Origin: Tolypeutes matacus
Taxonomy: Eukaryota; Chordata; Mammalia; Cingulata; Chlamyphoridae
NCBI GenBank assembly: GCA_026826555.1
Contig: JAKSZT010054335.1
Span: 249,097 to 313,096, forward strand
Reading direction: 5' to 3'
DNA length: 64,000 nt
The position numbers and the translations under genes were made by a program. Shown one piece after another: positions 1-10,530 of this stretch. The number at the start of each line of letters is the position of its first letter. Within the stretch, counting starts at the first letter, position 1. Under the pieces are notes generated by a model. That model did no database searches. It saw only the letters and a program-made list of their open reading frames with translations, and was not told the DNA's origin.

Positions 1-2058
1 ATAGATGCAGAAAAGGCATTCGACAAAATCCAACATCCTTTTTTGATAGAAATACTTCAAAAGATAGGAATAAAAGGAAAATTCCTCAGTCTGATAAAAG
101 GCATATATGAAAAACCCACAGCCAACATCATACTCAATGGGGAAAGGTTGAAAGCTTTCCCCCTAAGATCAGGAACAAGACAAGGATGCCCACTGTCACC
201 ATTGTTATTCAACATTGTACTAGAAGTTCTAGCTAGGGCAATTAGACAAGACAAAAAAATTAAAGGCGTCCAAATAGGAAAAGAGGAAGTAAAACTCTCA
301 CTGTTTGCGGATGACATGATCCTGTATTTAGAAAATCCTGAAGTATCCACAACAAAATTACGTGAACTAATAAATGAGTTCAGCAAAGTGGCAGGATATA
401 AGATGAACACGCAAAAATCAGTAATGTTTTTGTACACTAGTACTGAACAATCTGAGGAGGAAATCAGGAGGAAAATTCCATTTTCAATAGCAACAAAAAG
501 ACTCAAATACCTAGGAGTTAATTTAACCAAGGAAGTACAGGACCTATATGCAGAAAACTACAAAACAATGTTAAGAGAAGTTTAAAAAGACCTAAACAAA
601 TGGAAAGACATTCCGTGTTCATGGATTGGAAGAATAAATATTGTGAAGATGTCAATCTTGCCCAAACTGATTTATAGATTCAATGCAATACCAATCAAAT
701 CCCAACAGCTTACTTTACAGAATTAGAGAAGGCAATTCCCAAATTCATCTGGAAGGGTAAGTGCACCCGAATAGCCAAAAGTATTCTAAAAAAGAAGAGC
801 AATGTGGGAGGAATTTCGCTGCCTGACCTTGAAACATATTACAAAGCTACAGTGGTCAAAACAGCATGGTACTGGCATAAAGATAGACATATCGATCAGT
901 GGAATAGAATTGAGGACCCAGAAATATACCTCACCTATACAGTCAATTGGTTTTTGACAAACCTACCAAGCCCATGCTGATGGGAAAAAACAGTCTCTTC
1001 AACAAATGGTGTTGGGAGAACTGGATATCTCTAACCAAAAGAATGAAAGAGGACCCCTGTCTCACCCCCTATACAAGAATCAACTCAAAATGGATCAAAG
1101 ATCTAAATATAAAAGCCAGGACCATAGAACTACTGAAAGAAAATGTAGGGAAACACCTTCAAGACCTTGTAGTAGGTGGTGGTTTCTTGGACCTCACACC
1201 CAAAGCATGTGCAACAAAAGAAAAATTAGATAAATGGGACCTCCTCAAAATTAAACACTTTTGCACCTCACAGGAATTTGTCAGAAGGGTGAAAAGGCAG
1301 CCGACTCAATGGGAAAAATTATTTGGAAATCACATATCTGATAAGGGTTTAATATCCAAGATATATAAAGAGATGTTACAACTCAACAATAAAAAGACAA
1401 ATGACCCAATTAAAAAATGGGCCAAAGACTTGAATAGACATTTCTCCAAAGAAGAAATACAAATGGCAAAAAAACACATGAAGAAATGCTCATCATCACT
1501 CATGATTAGGGAACTGCAAATCAAAACTACAATGAGATGTCATTTCACACCTATCAGAATGGCCACTATTAAAAAGACAGAGAACTACAAGTGTTGGAGA
1601 GGATGTGGAGAGATAGGAACTCTTCTTCACTGTTGGTGGGAATGCAGGATGGTACAACCACTATGGAGGACTGTTTGGCAGTTCCTAAAGAAGTTGAATA
1701 TAGACTTGCCATGTCACCCTGCAATACCACTACTGGGTATATACCGAGAAGAACTGAGAGCAGTGACACCAACAGACACCTGCACACCGATGTTCATAGC
1801 CACATTATTCACCATTGCCAAAAGCTGGAAACAACCCAGGTGTCCATCAACAGATGAGTGGATAAACAAACTGTGGTCTGTTCACACGATGGAATATTAT
1901 GCAGCTGTAAGAAGAAATGAAGTCCTAAAACATTTGGCAACATGGATGAATCTGGAGGACATTATGTTGAGTGAAGCAAGCCAGACATAAAAGGACAAAT
2001 ACTGTATGAATGCATTCCTATGAACCAAATATATTGTGTAATATATTGTTTGATTCAC

Positions 2059-2089
<31 letters not shown>

Positions 2090-2103
2090 AAACAACAAAA
2101 AAA
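1..2103 (+). mobile_element. L1 retrotransposon, 3' half of ORF2 and 3' UTR (5' part outside window)
   Basis: The left edge lies inside the reverse-transcriptase domain of a LINE-1 ORF2. Frame 43-585 carries the conserved RT segments, including [12 protein letters not shown] and the catalytic FADDMI at about 301-318. A stop at 583-585 and a frame change near 720-940 break it. The frame 947-1990 then covers the C-terminal domain, including the Cys-rich stretch around [12 protein letters not shown] and the terminal [12 protein letters not shown] block, and ends at TAA. The 3' UTR runs to an (AAAAC)n tail at about 2058-2103. The long open C-terminal frame suggests a relatively young copy, but the internal stop and shift make it non-autonomous. 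Confidence 0.93.
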
Positions 2104-2357
2104 TTTACATGTATCCATTACATTTAATTGAGAAATGTATATATTTATTCATCTGTGCTTACTTTTTAGTTGTTAATTGCTTATGTTTTCAATCATTAAA
2201 TGTACAAAATAAAGTTAAAAGAAAAAACTGCTAATAAAGTATCTGACATTTGGGTAGTGTTCTAAAGTCAGTACATCAACTAATTTGATCTTTACAACAG
2301 CCCAACATATATAAAACAACCATTAAAAACAAACAAACAAACAAAAAAAAAACAATA

Positions 2358-3300
2358 TTGATGAGTGTGGAGGACATTATGTTGAGTGAAGCAAGCCAGA
2401 CATAAAGACAAATATTGCATGATTTTGCCATTATGAACTAAATATAATGAGAAAACTCATGGAGTTAATAACCAGAACGTAAGTCATCAGAAAATAGAAT
2501 GAGGTTAGAGAATGGAAAGGTGAGGTTTAATCTGCAGAATTAAAAAGTTTATTTGTAAATGTTTGGAAGTGAAAGGAATGGTAAAATGACAACAAAGTGT
2601 TGTATATGGGTATGCCAGTGATTGAAAGGGAGAGTCTAAGGTCTTGTACATCCCTAAAAGGAAAGTTGAAAAATGAAACATAGGGGGAAGCGGCTGTGGC
2701 TCAATCAGTGGGGCTCCCGTTTACCATATGGGAGGCCCCGGGTTCGGTTCCCGGGGCCTCCTGGTGAAGGCAGGCCCGCCCGCACGGCGTGGTTAGCTGA
2801 CCCAGCGAGCACAAGCAGCAAGGGGGGGATAAATGAATAAATAAATAAAATCTTAAAAAAAAAAAAAAAAAAAAAAGAAACATAGGACTGAATAGCATAG
2901 CTTACTCTCTTGTGAAAAATCACTAGTGTTAACAATGCACATATAAGAATGTTTCTCTTTGCAACAGAACAAATGTACGTTCATGTTAGAAGATGTTAAT
3001 ATCAGGGTGATATTTAGGCAAAAATACAACTAGAGCAAACTACGGACAGTAGTGTATAGTAAATATATAATAACTTTCCATCGAAGGTTAAAAAAGGAAG
3101 TATGCTAAGTGAAACGACAAAAAGTATTACATATGGTTTGATTCCATCTACAGAAAATATAAATACAAATAAATTATAGAGACGGAAATAGATTAACAGT
3201 CTTAACAAGCTTTTATTAAGTGTTAGCTCTGAAAAAAAAAAGTTCCTGGTGCCTATAAAGGCTCTAATATTAATTTGGTCCATAAAAAATTTCATAATTA
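2358..3300 (+). mobile_element. L1 3' end fragment (ORF2 C-terminus remnant and 3' UTR), split by a SINE
   Basis: Sequence from about 2358 repeats the ORF2 end seen at 1957-1990 (GAGGACATTATGTTGAGTG) and continues into an L1 3' UTR like that at 47240-47750. A young SINE (2685-2876) interrupts it. The UTR resumes after the TSD and decays by about 3300. The stretch 2104-2357 is AT-rich with no clear feature. Confidence 0.75.
2685..2876 (+). repeat. Young tRNA-derived SINE (DAS-type, GGCTGTGGCTCAATCAGT subfamily)
   Basis: The tRNA-like head has an A-box-like TGGCTCAATCAGT and a B-box-like GGTTCGGTTCCC. A CpG-rich middle, (AATAAA)n and poly-A follow. The TSD GAAACATAGG flanks it (about 2675-2684 and 2877-2886). 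CpGs are intact, so the copy is young. Confidence 0.93.
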
Positions 3301-3500
3301 CTAGTATTTACACAAGTGGTCGAAACATTATAAATGTATTATAATTTTTGATAATTTATTACTGAACATAAAAGTTGGATTTGATTGGAAATACTTTTCT
3401 TGAGATAATTGAGATTATTTTTCTCAATTAGTTCATGAGTCTGGATAAATATTATCTCTTGCTAGAATAAAGCACCATTTAGCAAGTTAATTCCTATTGC

Positions 3501-3602
3501 TTTTTTTTTTTTTTTTTTTTTTAGATACTGGGGCCAGGGATTGAACCCAGGGCCTCGTATGTGGGAACCCTGTGCTCAACTACTGAGCCACATCAGCTTC
3601 CC
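3501..3602 (-). repeat. Short tRNA-head SINE, antisense
   Basis: A T-run followed by the complement of a tRNA-like head (GATACTGGGGCCAGGGATTG to CACATCAGCTTCCC). The TSD TCTATTGCTTTT-like sequence flanks it. This is the short form without the CpG-rich middle. Confidence 0.85.
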
Positions 3603-3871
3603 TTCTATTGCTTTTATAAATATAATAGCCAAGAAATCTTACTCACATAACTGTTTGGAAATGGAAGTTTTATTATGGTAGTGTCCTCAGTTATTTGAGT
3701 TCTATGCTATGAATAGTTATATGCTATGTTTTGTGGTATTAATTCCATACTGTGTGATATTAAAATTCTTTTAATGATGTATCATATGACAACTCCATTA
3801 TGTCCCCTTTTAGTTTTAATGGAAGCAAATGATCGAAAGCTATCTAATTTACAAAAAGCTTGAGTCATTAT

Positions 3872-4054
3872 GGGAAGCGGCTGTGGCTCAATCAGTAGGG
3901 CTCCCGTTTACCATATGGGAGGCCCCGGGTTCGGTTCCCGGGGCCTCCTGGTGAAGGCAAGCCCGCCCGCACGGCATGGTTAGCTGACCCAGCGAGCACA
4001 AGCAGCAAGGGGGGGATAAATGAATAAATAAATAAAATCTTAAAAAAAAAAAAA
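3872..4054 (+). repeat. Young tRNA-derived SINE (GGCTGTGGCTCAATCAGT subfamily)
   Basis: Nearly identical to the copy at 2685-2876. It is flanked by an 18-bp TSD AAAAAGCTTGAGTCATTA (3853-3870 and about 4055-4072). Confidence 0.94.
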
Positions 4055-4072
4055 AAAAAGCTTGAGTCATTA

Positions 4073-4929
4073 GATGATTCACTTCATTTAGATCTTGCTT
4101 TTGTTTCATGTATGTGTGCTATTTTCTCTTATCCTTCTGAGGGACATAATGTATTTCTTTTGAAGGCTTGGATTTGCTTTAACAATGTTGTTTCTCTGGA
4201 TGGTATTTTCTTTGAATGTGATGGTTTTCTTTTTTGGTAGTAATTTTTCTTAAATATTTGGTGATATTATTTGAGATTCCCTGTGATGAGTTGACTGTTT
4301 TCTGCTGCCCACCTCTGGCAGGGATGTGCCACTGCTGCCAGATGGGGTATGCCAGTAGTTAATCCTCTCCTCTCCACTCCTGGGTATCACAGGTCACTGG
4401 GGAGACTGCTTCCTCTTGTGCCAGTGCATGCAGTCGCTGCTCCCATCTGGCATTTGGGACAAGGCTGAGGTTGTGGTGGGGAAAGGAGAGAGTGTGGGGA
4501 GTGAGGACCATTGTGGCACCTTCTGATGGAGTCCCTCACACCCCTGCTGCCTCTAAGCTTAAAGCGCCTGCTCTACTATGCCTGCTTTGGGCTCTGCTTT
4601 TTCCTTCAGTGTGATCCCATTTGCTTTCTTGGATACTCCCCATAGCTTCTGGTCCACTGGAGGTTACTCGTCTTGATTTCTAGGCCTTTTCTTTATTCTA
4701 TTGAACAATCTTTTCTGCTGTTTTCAAGGACTTGTAGTAGGATGTTGAGGCTGACACATGTGTCTCAGTTTGCTTTCTTTATCCACTCTTAAATTCTTTA
4801 ATGTGCTCAATTAAAATAAGAATTGATGGTTGTGAAATTCTTCCTTTTTAACCCCCATTTCCAGTCACCCACATTCCATTCCTTAGCATTCTTCAGTGAT
4901 GTTTGATATACATTCTTTCATATTTGTGC
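4073..4929. other. Unclassified intron sequence, possibly an L1 5' region in antisense
   Basis: AT-rich at first, then a GC-richer block at about 4300-4640 with no open frame. It directly precedes antisense L1 sequence and has the composition of an L1 5' region, but I cannot assign it. Confidence 0.3.
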
Positions 4930-6125
4930 TGTATATTTATGTATGTATTTATTTTATTAGAGAAGTGGTAGGTTTATAGAAAAATCATAGATTTTTTGTG
5001 GGAAAGTGCAGAGTTTCCCCCACAGCTTCCCCTGTTTACACTTTGCATTAGTGTGGTATGTTTGTTACAATTGCTGAAATAATATTATTGTAATTATGCT
5101 ATTAATATTCCACAATTTACATAAGGGTCATTGTTTGTTTTGTACAGTTCTATGCTTTTTAAAATTTTTATTCTGGTAACATATAAAATCTAACATTTCC
5201 CATTTTAGCCACTTTCAAATATACAGTTCAGAGGTGTTAATTACATTCACAATGCTGTGCTACCATCACCACCATCCATTACTCCATCACCCCAAACAGA
5301 AACTCTATACCAATTAAGCATTAACTCTCCATTTCCTAACTCTAACCCAGCCCCTGGTAATGGGTATTCTAATTTCTGATACTATGAATGTGCATAATCT
5401 AATAATATCATGAGTGAGATCATACAATATTTTTCCTTTTTGTGTGACTTACTGCATTCAACATGATGTATTCAAGGTTCATCCATGTTGTCACATCTAT
5501 CAGGACTTCATTCTTTTTTATGGCTGAATAATATTCCATTGTGTGTGTGAGTATTTGTATACATACATACATCATTTTGTTTATCCAGTCATCAATAGAT
5601 GGTCAATTGGATTTCTTCCACCTTTTGCCAACTGAGAATAAAGCTCCTATAAACATCAGTGTGCAAATATCTGTTCGAGTCCCTGCTTTCAGTTCCTTTG
5701 TGTATGTACTTAGAAGTGGGATTGCAAGGTCATATAATATATAACTTTCTGAAGAACTGCCAAACTGTCTTCCCCAGAATTTTTAAGTTTATTGAGATTT
5801 ATTTTTTGATCTAACCTATGACCTGTCCAGGAGAATGATCTATGTACTCTAGAGAAGAATGTGCATTCTGCTGTTGGGTGAAGTGCTCTATATATGTTAG
5901 GTCTAGCTGTCTACAGTGTTGTTCAAATCTTCTATTTCCCTAGCGATCTTTAGTCTAGATGTTCTTTCCATTATTGAAAGTGGTGCATGGAATATAATCT
6001 CCAGTTATTAATGTGGAATAGTTTGTTTCTCCCTTCAAATCTGTCATTATTTGCCTCATATTTTTGGCCTCTGCCATTTGATGCATATTTATTTATATAA
6101 TTGTTATGTCTTCTTGTTGAATCGA
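4930..6125 (-). mobile_element. Old L1 in antisense (3' UTR, ORF2 C-terminus, then an endonuclease-region piece)
   Basis: 4930-5780 is the reverse complement of an L1 3' UTR and ORF2 C-terminus (for example GGCTGAATAATATTCCATTG near 5522, the inverse of the MEYY codons). From about 5780 the match jumps to an antisense N-terminal ORF2 segment ending near 6125. The order implies an internal deletion or two fragments. Many stops in all frames mark it as old. Confidence 0.82.
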
Positions 6126-6127
6126 AC

Positions 6128-7330
6128 ACTTTATTTTGGAAAGGACCAAATTTGGAGGACTCACATTACTTGATTTCAAGACTACTATACAAATACAGTA
6201 ATCAAGACAGAGTGGTATTGGCAAAATGGATAGACTTATAGATCATTGGAATAGACTAGATAGTACAGAAATAGACTCATATATATGTATGGTCAATTGA
6301 TTTTCCTTTTTAGGAGGTACTGGGGAATGAACCCAAGACCTTGTACATGGGAAGCAGGTCCTTAACCACTGTGCTATGCCCGCTTCCCAATGAGAGTTCG
6401 TTTTTTGTTTTTTTTTTTTAAAGGAGGTACCAAGAATCGAACCTGGGACCTCATACATGGGAGCGGGCACTCAACCACTTGAGCTACATCCACTCCCCAA
6501 CTGATTTTCAATACAGGTACAAAGACAATTCTGTGGAGTAAGGATAGTTTTTCAACAATTTATGTGAGAACAATTAGATTTCCATTTGGAAAAAATATGA
6601 ACTTAGACCCATATCTTACACCATATACAAAATTTAACTCCAAATATATCATGGTCCTACATGTTGAAGACTACAAAGCTTTTAGAGGAAAACATAGGAG
6701 AAAATCCTGTCCCCTTCGGTTAGGCAACATTTCTTATATCTCACCAGAAGCCTGATACATGAAAGAAAAAAAGAGGAATTAGACCTCATAAAAATTTAAA
6801 ACTTCCACTTTTTGAAAGACACAGTTAAGAAAATGAAAAGACATGTTACAGATTGGGGAAAATACTTGGTTTTGGACTCAATATATAAATATGTAGTTTA
6901 TGACAAGAACTCCATAAAGATGGAGAGATGGAGGAGTATAGGAACATGATTTATATATGCTATTTAAGTTATTAAATTGGCATTAAAGCAAAAGAGATTT
7001 AGGGTTTAGGATGTTAAAATAAGCCCCATTATTGTACTGAATTTAGTCTGTCGGATAAAAAATAAATTTGTTGAAAAATGAAAAAATCTCCATGGTCACC
7101 ACAAAGAAGATACCAGAAAATATACAAGCTCGTAGAGACAGGAAGTAGAGTACAGGTGAGCAGGGTGGGGGGCAAAGGCAATGGGGGAGGTAATATAAAA
7201 TGAGTAGAGGGTTTTTCTTTGGGGTGAAGGGAAAGTTTTAGTACAGGATGGTGAGGTATTGCAACATTATGAATATGATTAATTCCACTAAATGGTATGC
7301 TTGGGAGGGGTTAGGAGTTACGTTGTATAT
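6128..7330 (+). mobile_element. Degenerate L1 in sense (ORF2 C-terminal part and 3' UTR) with a dimeric SINE inserted
   Basis: 6150-6300 corresponds to the ORF2 region around 850-960 (GGTATTGGCAAAATGGATAG). The copy resumes after two SINE monomers at 6499 and is broken by stops. The UTR-like part after about 6890 is rearranged. Confidence 0.75.
6307..6498 (-). repeat. Dimeric SINE, two antisense tRNA-head monomers in one insertion
   Basis: Monomers at 6307-6388 and 6420-6498 are joined by a linker with AATGAGAGTTCG then a T-run. The pair lies between AATTGATTTTC (6295-6305) and AACTGATTTTC (6499-6509), a single TSD of the L1 target. The two monomers therefore moved as one unit. Confidence 0.8.
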
Positions 7331-7344
7331 GTTTCCAATTTTTT

Positions 7345-7798
7345 AAAAAAAGAGAAAGTAAAGATATAATGGCAAATGCAATACATGAATCTGGATTAGG
7401 ATGTAAGAATGGAGGAGCAAAGGCTCAAAATGACATTATTGGGACATAAAAAATTGAAATATAGAATGTAAGCTCTATATCAATGTTAAATTTCTTGAAC
7501 TGCAGTTAAGGTGATTACATAAGTGAATATCCTTCCTTGTTTGATCAAAATGTAAAAGGAAGTATGTGTTCAAGTAGTATTGTGTATGCTCTCAAATATT
7601 CAGAAAATAGGGTGGGTAGGTAGGTAGGTATATGGATGGATGATAGAATGATATGGCAAAGGTGACAAAATGCCAAAAGTGGTGGGCGTGCATATTTGGG
7701 AGTTGGGGGTATGTTGGAGTTCTTTGTGTGGGGTTTGTACTGTTTCTGTAACTTTCCTGTAAGTTTGAAATTATTTCAAAATAAAAAGGTAAAAAAAA
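7345..7798 (+). mobile_element. Old L1 3' terminus
   Basis: The end resembles old mammalian L1 3' UTR ends: TTTGAAATTATTTCAAAATAA, then an A-rich tail at about 7785-7800. The body is decayed and holds a short (GGTA)n run near 7616-7630. Confidence 0.65.
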
Positions 7799-7799
7799 A

Positions 7800-8429
7800 T
7801 TAGTCAAAAATTTTGTATGTTCAGCTCACCAAAGATATAGGGATGGTAAATAAGCACATGATGGTAAATGAGCGTTCTTAGTCATTTAGGGAATAAGACA
7901 CAGCTACATCCTGTTAGAATGGATAAAATTATAAAGAAGTAGAAAAGAAAGGAGGGAGAGGAGTAGGAAGAGGAAGAAAAAGAAGAACTCCTGTTTCCAG
8001 GTGTGCTGCTGGTGATCTCCATGTAATTATCCTTAAATTCAGCAATATTGTTGGCTCCCTGGAGTTTTTTATATGGGAATTGTTTTAAATTGCTCTCTTT
8101 TCTTGGGACATCTCATTAAACCTGTGATGCTTCAAGATTTTTTTTTTTAATGGTGATCTTTGACGATTTATTGAACAGAAAAGACTTCGGGTTGCTATTA
8201 GGAAGGGCTGTCCTATGGTTATGATGTTTAATGGAGCTTGGGTACTGTGAAAATTAAGATTTTGTTTTTGAAATTCCTTTTTTTGGATCTTTAAATTTTA
8301 GACATATATTTGCCTGCTTTAAGATAATGCTTTGAAGAGTGACAAAAATTCCTCTAGTTTACATAATAGTTAGATCTGTTTTTGATATTTTTTTCTGACA
8401 CAGATGGTGATTATTTGTTGTTATTACAG
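7800..8429 (+). other. MAP4: MAP4 intron upstream of the first visible exon
   Basis: No repeat recognised apart from a purine-rich run at about 7945-7985. It ends in a T-rich tract and CAG acceptor at 8427-8429. Confidence 0.7.
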
Positions 8430-8498
8430 GTACGCCATCTTCTAAACCAACTGTGCTAGCCAATGGTGATCATGGACTAGATGGGAATGATACTACAG
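8430..8498 (+). CDS. MAP4: MAP4 internal coding exon (projection region, first in window)
   Basis: This exon encodes part of the acidic N-terminal projection region of microtubule-associated protein 4, a cytoplasmic protein that binds and stabilises microtubules through C-terminal repeats not in this window. The acceptor AG is at 8428-8429 after a T-rich stretch, and the donor GTAAGT begins at 8499. The exon is 69 nt, entering with two bases of a split codon and leaving with one (phase 1 to phase 1). The reading includes SSKPTVLANGDHG and ends in Asp-Thr-Thr plus the first base of a Gly codon, which matches my memory of mammalian MAP4 (SSKPTLLANGGHG). The next constitutive exon, 44 kb downstream, completes the Gly codon and continues Ser-Pro-Thr, so the frame holds. 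The exon is too short to appear as a long ORF. The upstream exons (start codon) lie before the window. Identification rests on recognised protein sequence plus four exons in order. Confidence 0.92.
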
Positions 8499-10530
8499 GT
8501 AAGTGGTTTCCAGGAGCCCCCAAATGTGTCATGGAACAGTCGCAGTAAACACCTCGATTAGCTCCTTTGAGGAATATTCTAAGTGGAAGCATATGAATTA
8601 TTTCTGAGAGTAATTTTTTTTCTTACTGGATGTGTTTAAACCCAGAACTTCTGCCACATAAAGTGTCCAACAAAAATGAGAAGAATGAGTTCCCTTTGAT
8701 ATTCCTTGAATATTTGTTGGGGCATTACTATACAATAGCTGGTCAGTCTTAAATATTCTTATAGATGCAGAATAATCATCATCAAAATATGTTATAGTGG
8801 AGGACTTTGCCCACTCCAATGTTTGAAGGCAGATCTCTTTCCTAAATGCGCACTTTACTTAGTTTGCTTTCCCAACACTGTGAGCTACGGATTGTAAGTT
8901 CTTTCTTTTTTGCCCTCTGTCTGATTTTCCCTTTAAATGCTAATTTTAAAATTTGTCTCTGACTTTAACTCCTAGCCCATTCCTAGTACTTTGATGTTCT
9001 GTTCTCTGCTGAGGTTCCTGTGGGTTTGTACCTCATAGCCAGCACCATTCCCCTGCCCCCTGTATCTTTTTAGTGAGCAAGATTCTCGAAGCACTTAACA
9101 GGAATCCAAAGGGATGTACTAAGTAAATCTTTTCTTAGGTAGTCAATATGAGAGTCCTGTCCTGTCAACATCAATATGATGTTATATTTTTTTATAAATT
9201 ACTGCACTTAACTTGAATTGGTACATCAGGCTGACACTGTTGACCCTAATGAGTTGACTTCTAATGATCAAGCACATTGTTCTCTGTAGTAGTCTGCTCT
9301 TAACAGGACATAACATTTGATCCACATTACCGCAAGCCCGAGACATGTACTGTTTCGGGATTTTTCTTGTATGCATAACCTTGAGAAGCCTTTCCTTGAG
9401 ATACCACAAAATTTCTTGGTTTCTAAGATTTCCAAAAAGCCTTTTGTTAGCAATAGCAATTGTTCCAGGATTTACTCTTTATGCTGTGACCTTAGGAAAT
9501 GTTGTAGTCTCTTTGTACATTAGATTTATTGAAGACTAGGCCCTATTTGCTATGAATATTAGTTTTAACCAGTGACATTAATATCTTGATTAGCAACACA
9601 TGTATTAGGAACTCTTTAGTTTAAAACATAGAAAAAAAACAGAAGTGCCACCTTACCTTGCAATTTTGTGAACTGAAATTTTGGTGTTTCTTTGAAAATT
9701 TTAGTGTTACATGTGGTAAAGACTATTTCTGTGCCTATTTTGAAAGCAAAGTTGTCGATGTTTTTGGTTTCAAAAAAACATTTATACAAAAATCACTGTG
9801 ATTAAAGGAGAAGCTGCTTGAACATGAGCCTTTTTAGAATGAGTAAACTCAGCTTTCTTTATCCAGGGATAGTGCCAGGGGAATGAAAGGATAGAGGAGG
9901 GGACTGATTTGATTAGCCACTTGAAAGAGTAGATGACATTTTCATACAGAAAGGAAAGAACTATCAAAATGAAAAGCAGGTCTCTTTTTCAGCAGGATGA
10001 CCAGAAGGATGACGAGACTGAACTTATGCAGCCTGGCCCTTAATATTTCAAAACTTGTAGTTTCCTGGTGACAAAAAGGCCCAAGCTGTTCATGAACTGC
10101 CCAGTGGCATTGCAAGAGCAGGCCTTCCTGCTCTTGGACAGTTCTCCCCTCAGGTAGAATATGGCCTGAGCACCTCGGGGAGGAATTGGGGTTTTGAATT
10201 TGACAGCTTGACTGTATTAAAGCAGGTGCTTTCCTGAAAATATGTACATTTCACTGGAGGTGGGAAGGAGTAGGGAGTGAAGGGCGCATGTTTTTGGAGC
10301 ATGTTATGACTTCATTTTAATTTGCCTATCACTAACTGGAGCATCTAGCTCAGTGACATTCTGAAAACTCCCGTATGTGTTTCCTTCAGAACTTCAGCTC
10401 CCCTGATAGCATAGTAAAGGTTTATGAGCAGCTTGCTGTGTTGAACTTCATGTTTACTAATGACCTGTGCTTTTCTGCCCTTTCCTTCCCTTTCCTACTT
10501 CTTCCTCCCTTTTTATTTTTCTCCTCCTAG
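8499..10530 (+). other. MAP4: MAP4 intron, unique sequence upstream of alternative terminal exon
   Basis: Intronic sequence with no SINE, L1 or LTR that I can recognise, unusual for this window. Short open frames on both strands (for example 9182-9539) show no family resemblance. A TACTAAT branch-site consensus lies at 10455-10461. An almost unbroken pyrimidine run from about 10478 to 10528 leads into the AG at 10529-10530. Confidence 0.75.

Noticed and set aside
43..585. Reverse-transcriptase open frame as a host or novel RT system
   Set aside because: It is the RT domain of LINE-1 ORF2, continues into L1 C-terminal sequence and 3' UTR, and carries a stop and frame break.
947..1990. 347-codon frame as a standalone gene
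   Set aside because: This is the L1 ORF2 C-terminal domain; the start codon is internal to ORF2.
2685..2760. tRNA gene
   Set aside because: A-box-like and B-box-like motifs are present because the SINE head derives from a tRNA, but it is embedded in a SINE with poly-A and TSD and shows no intact cloverleaf that I can draw.
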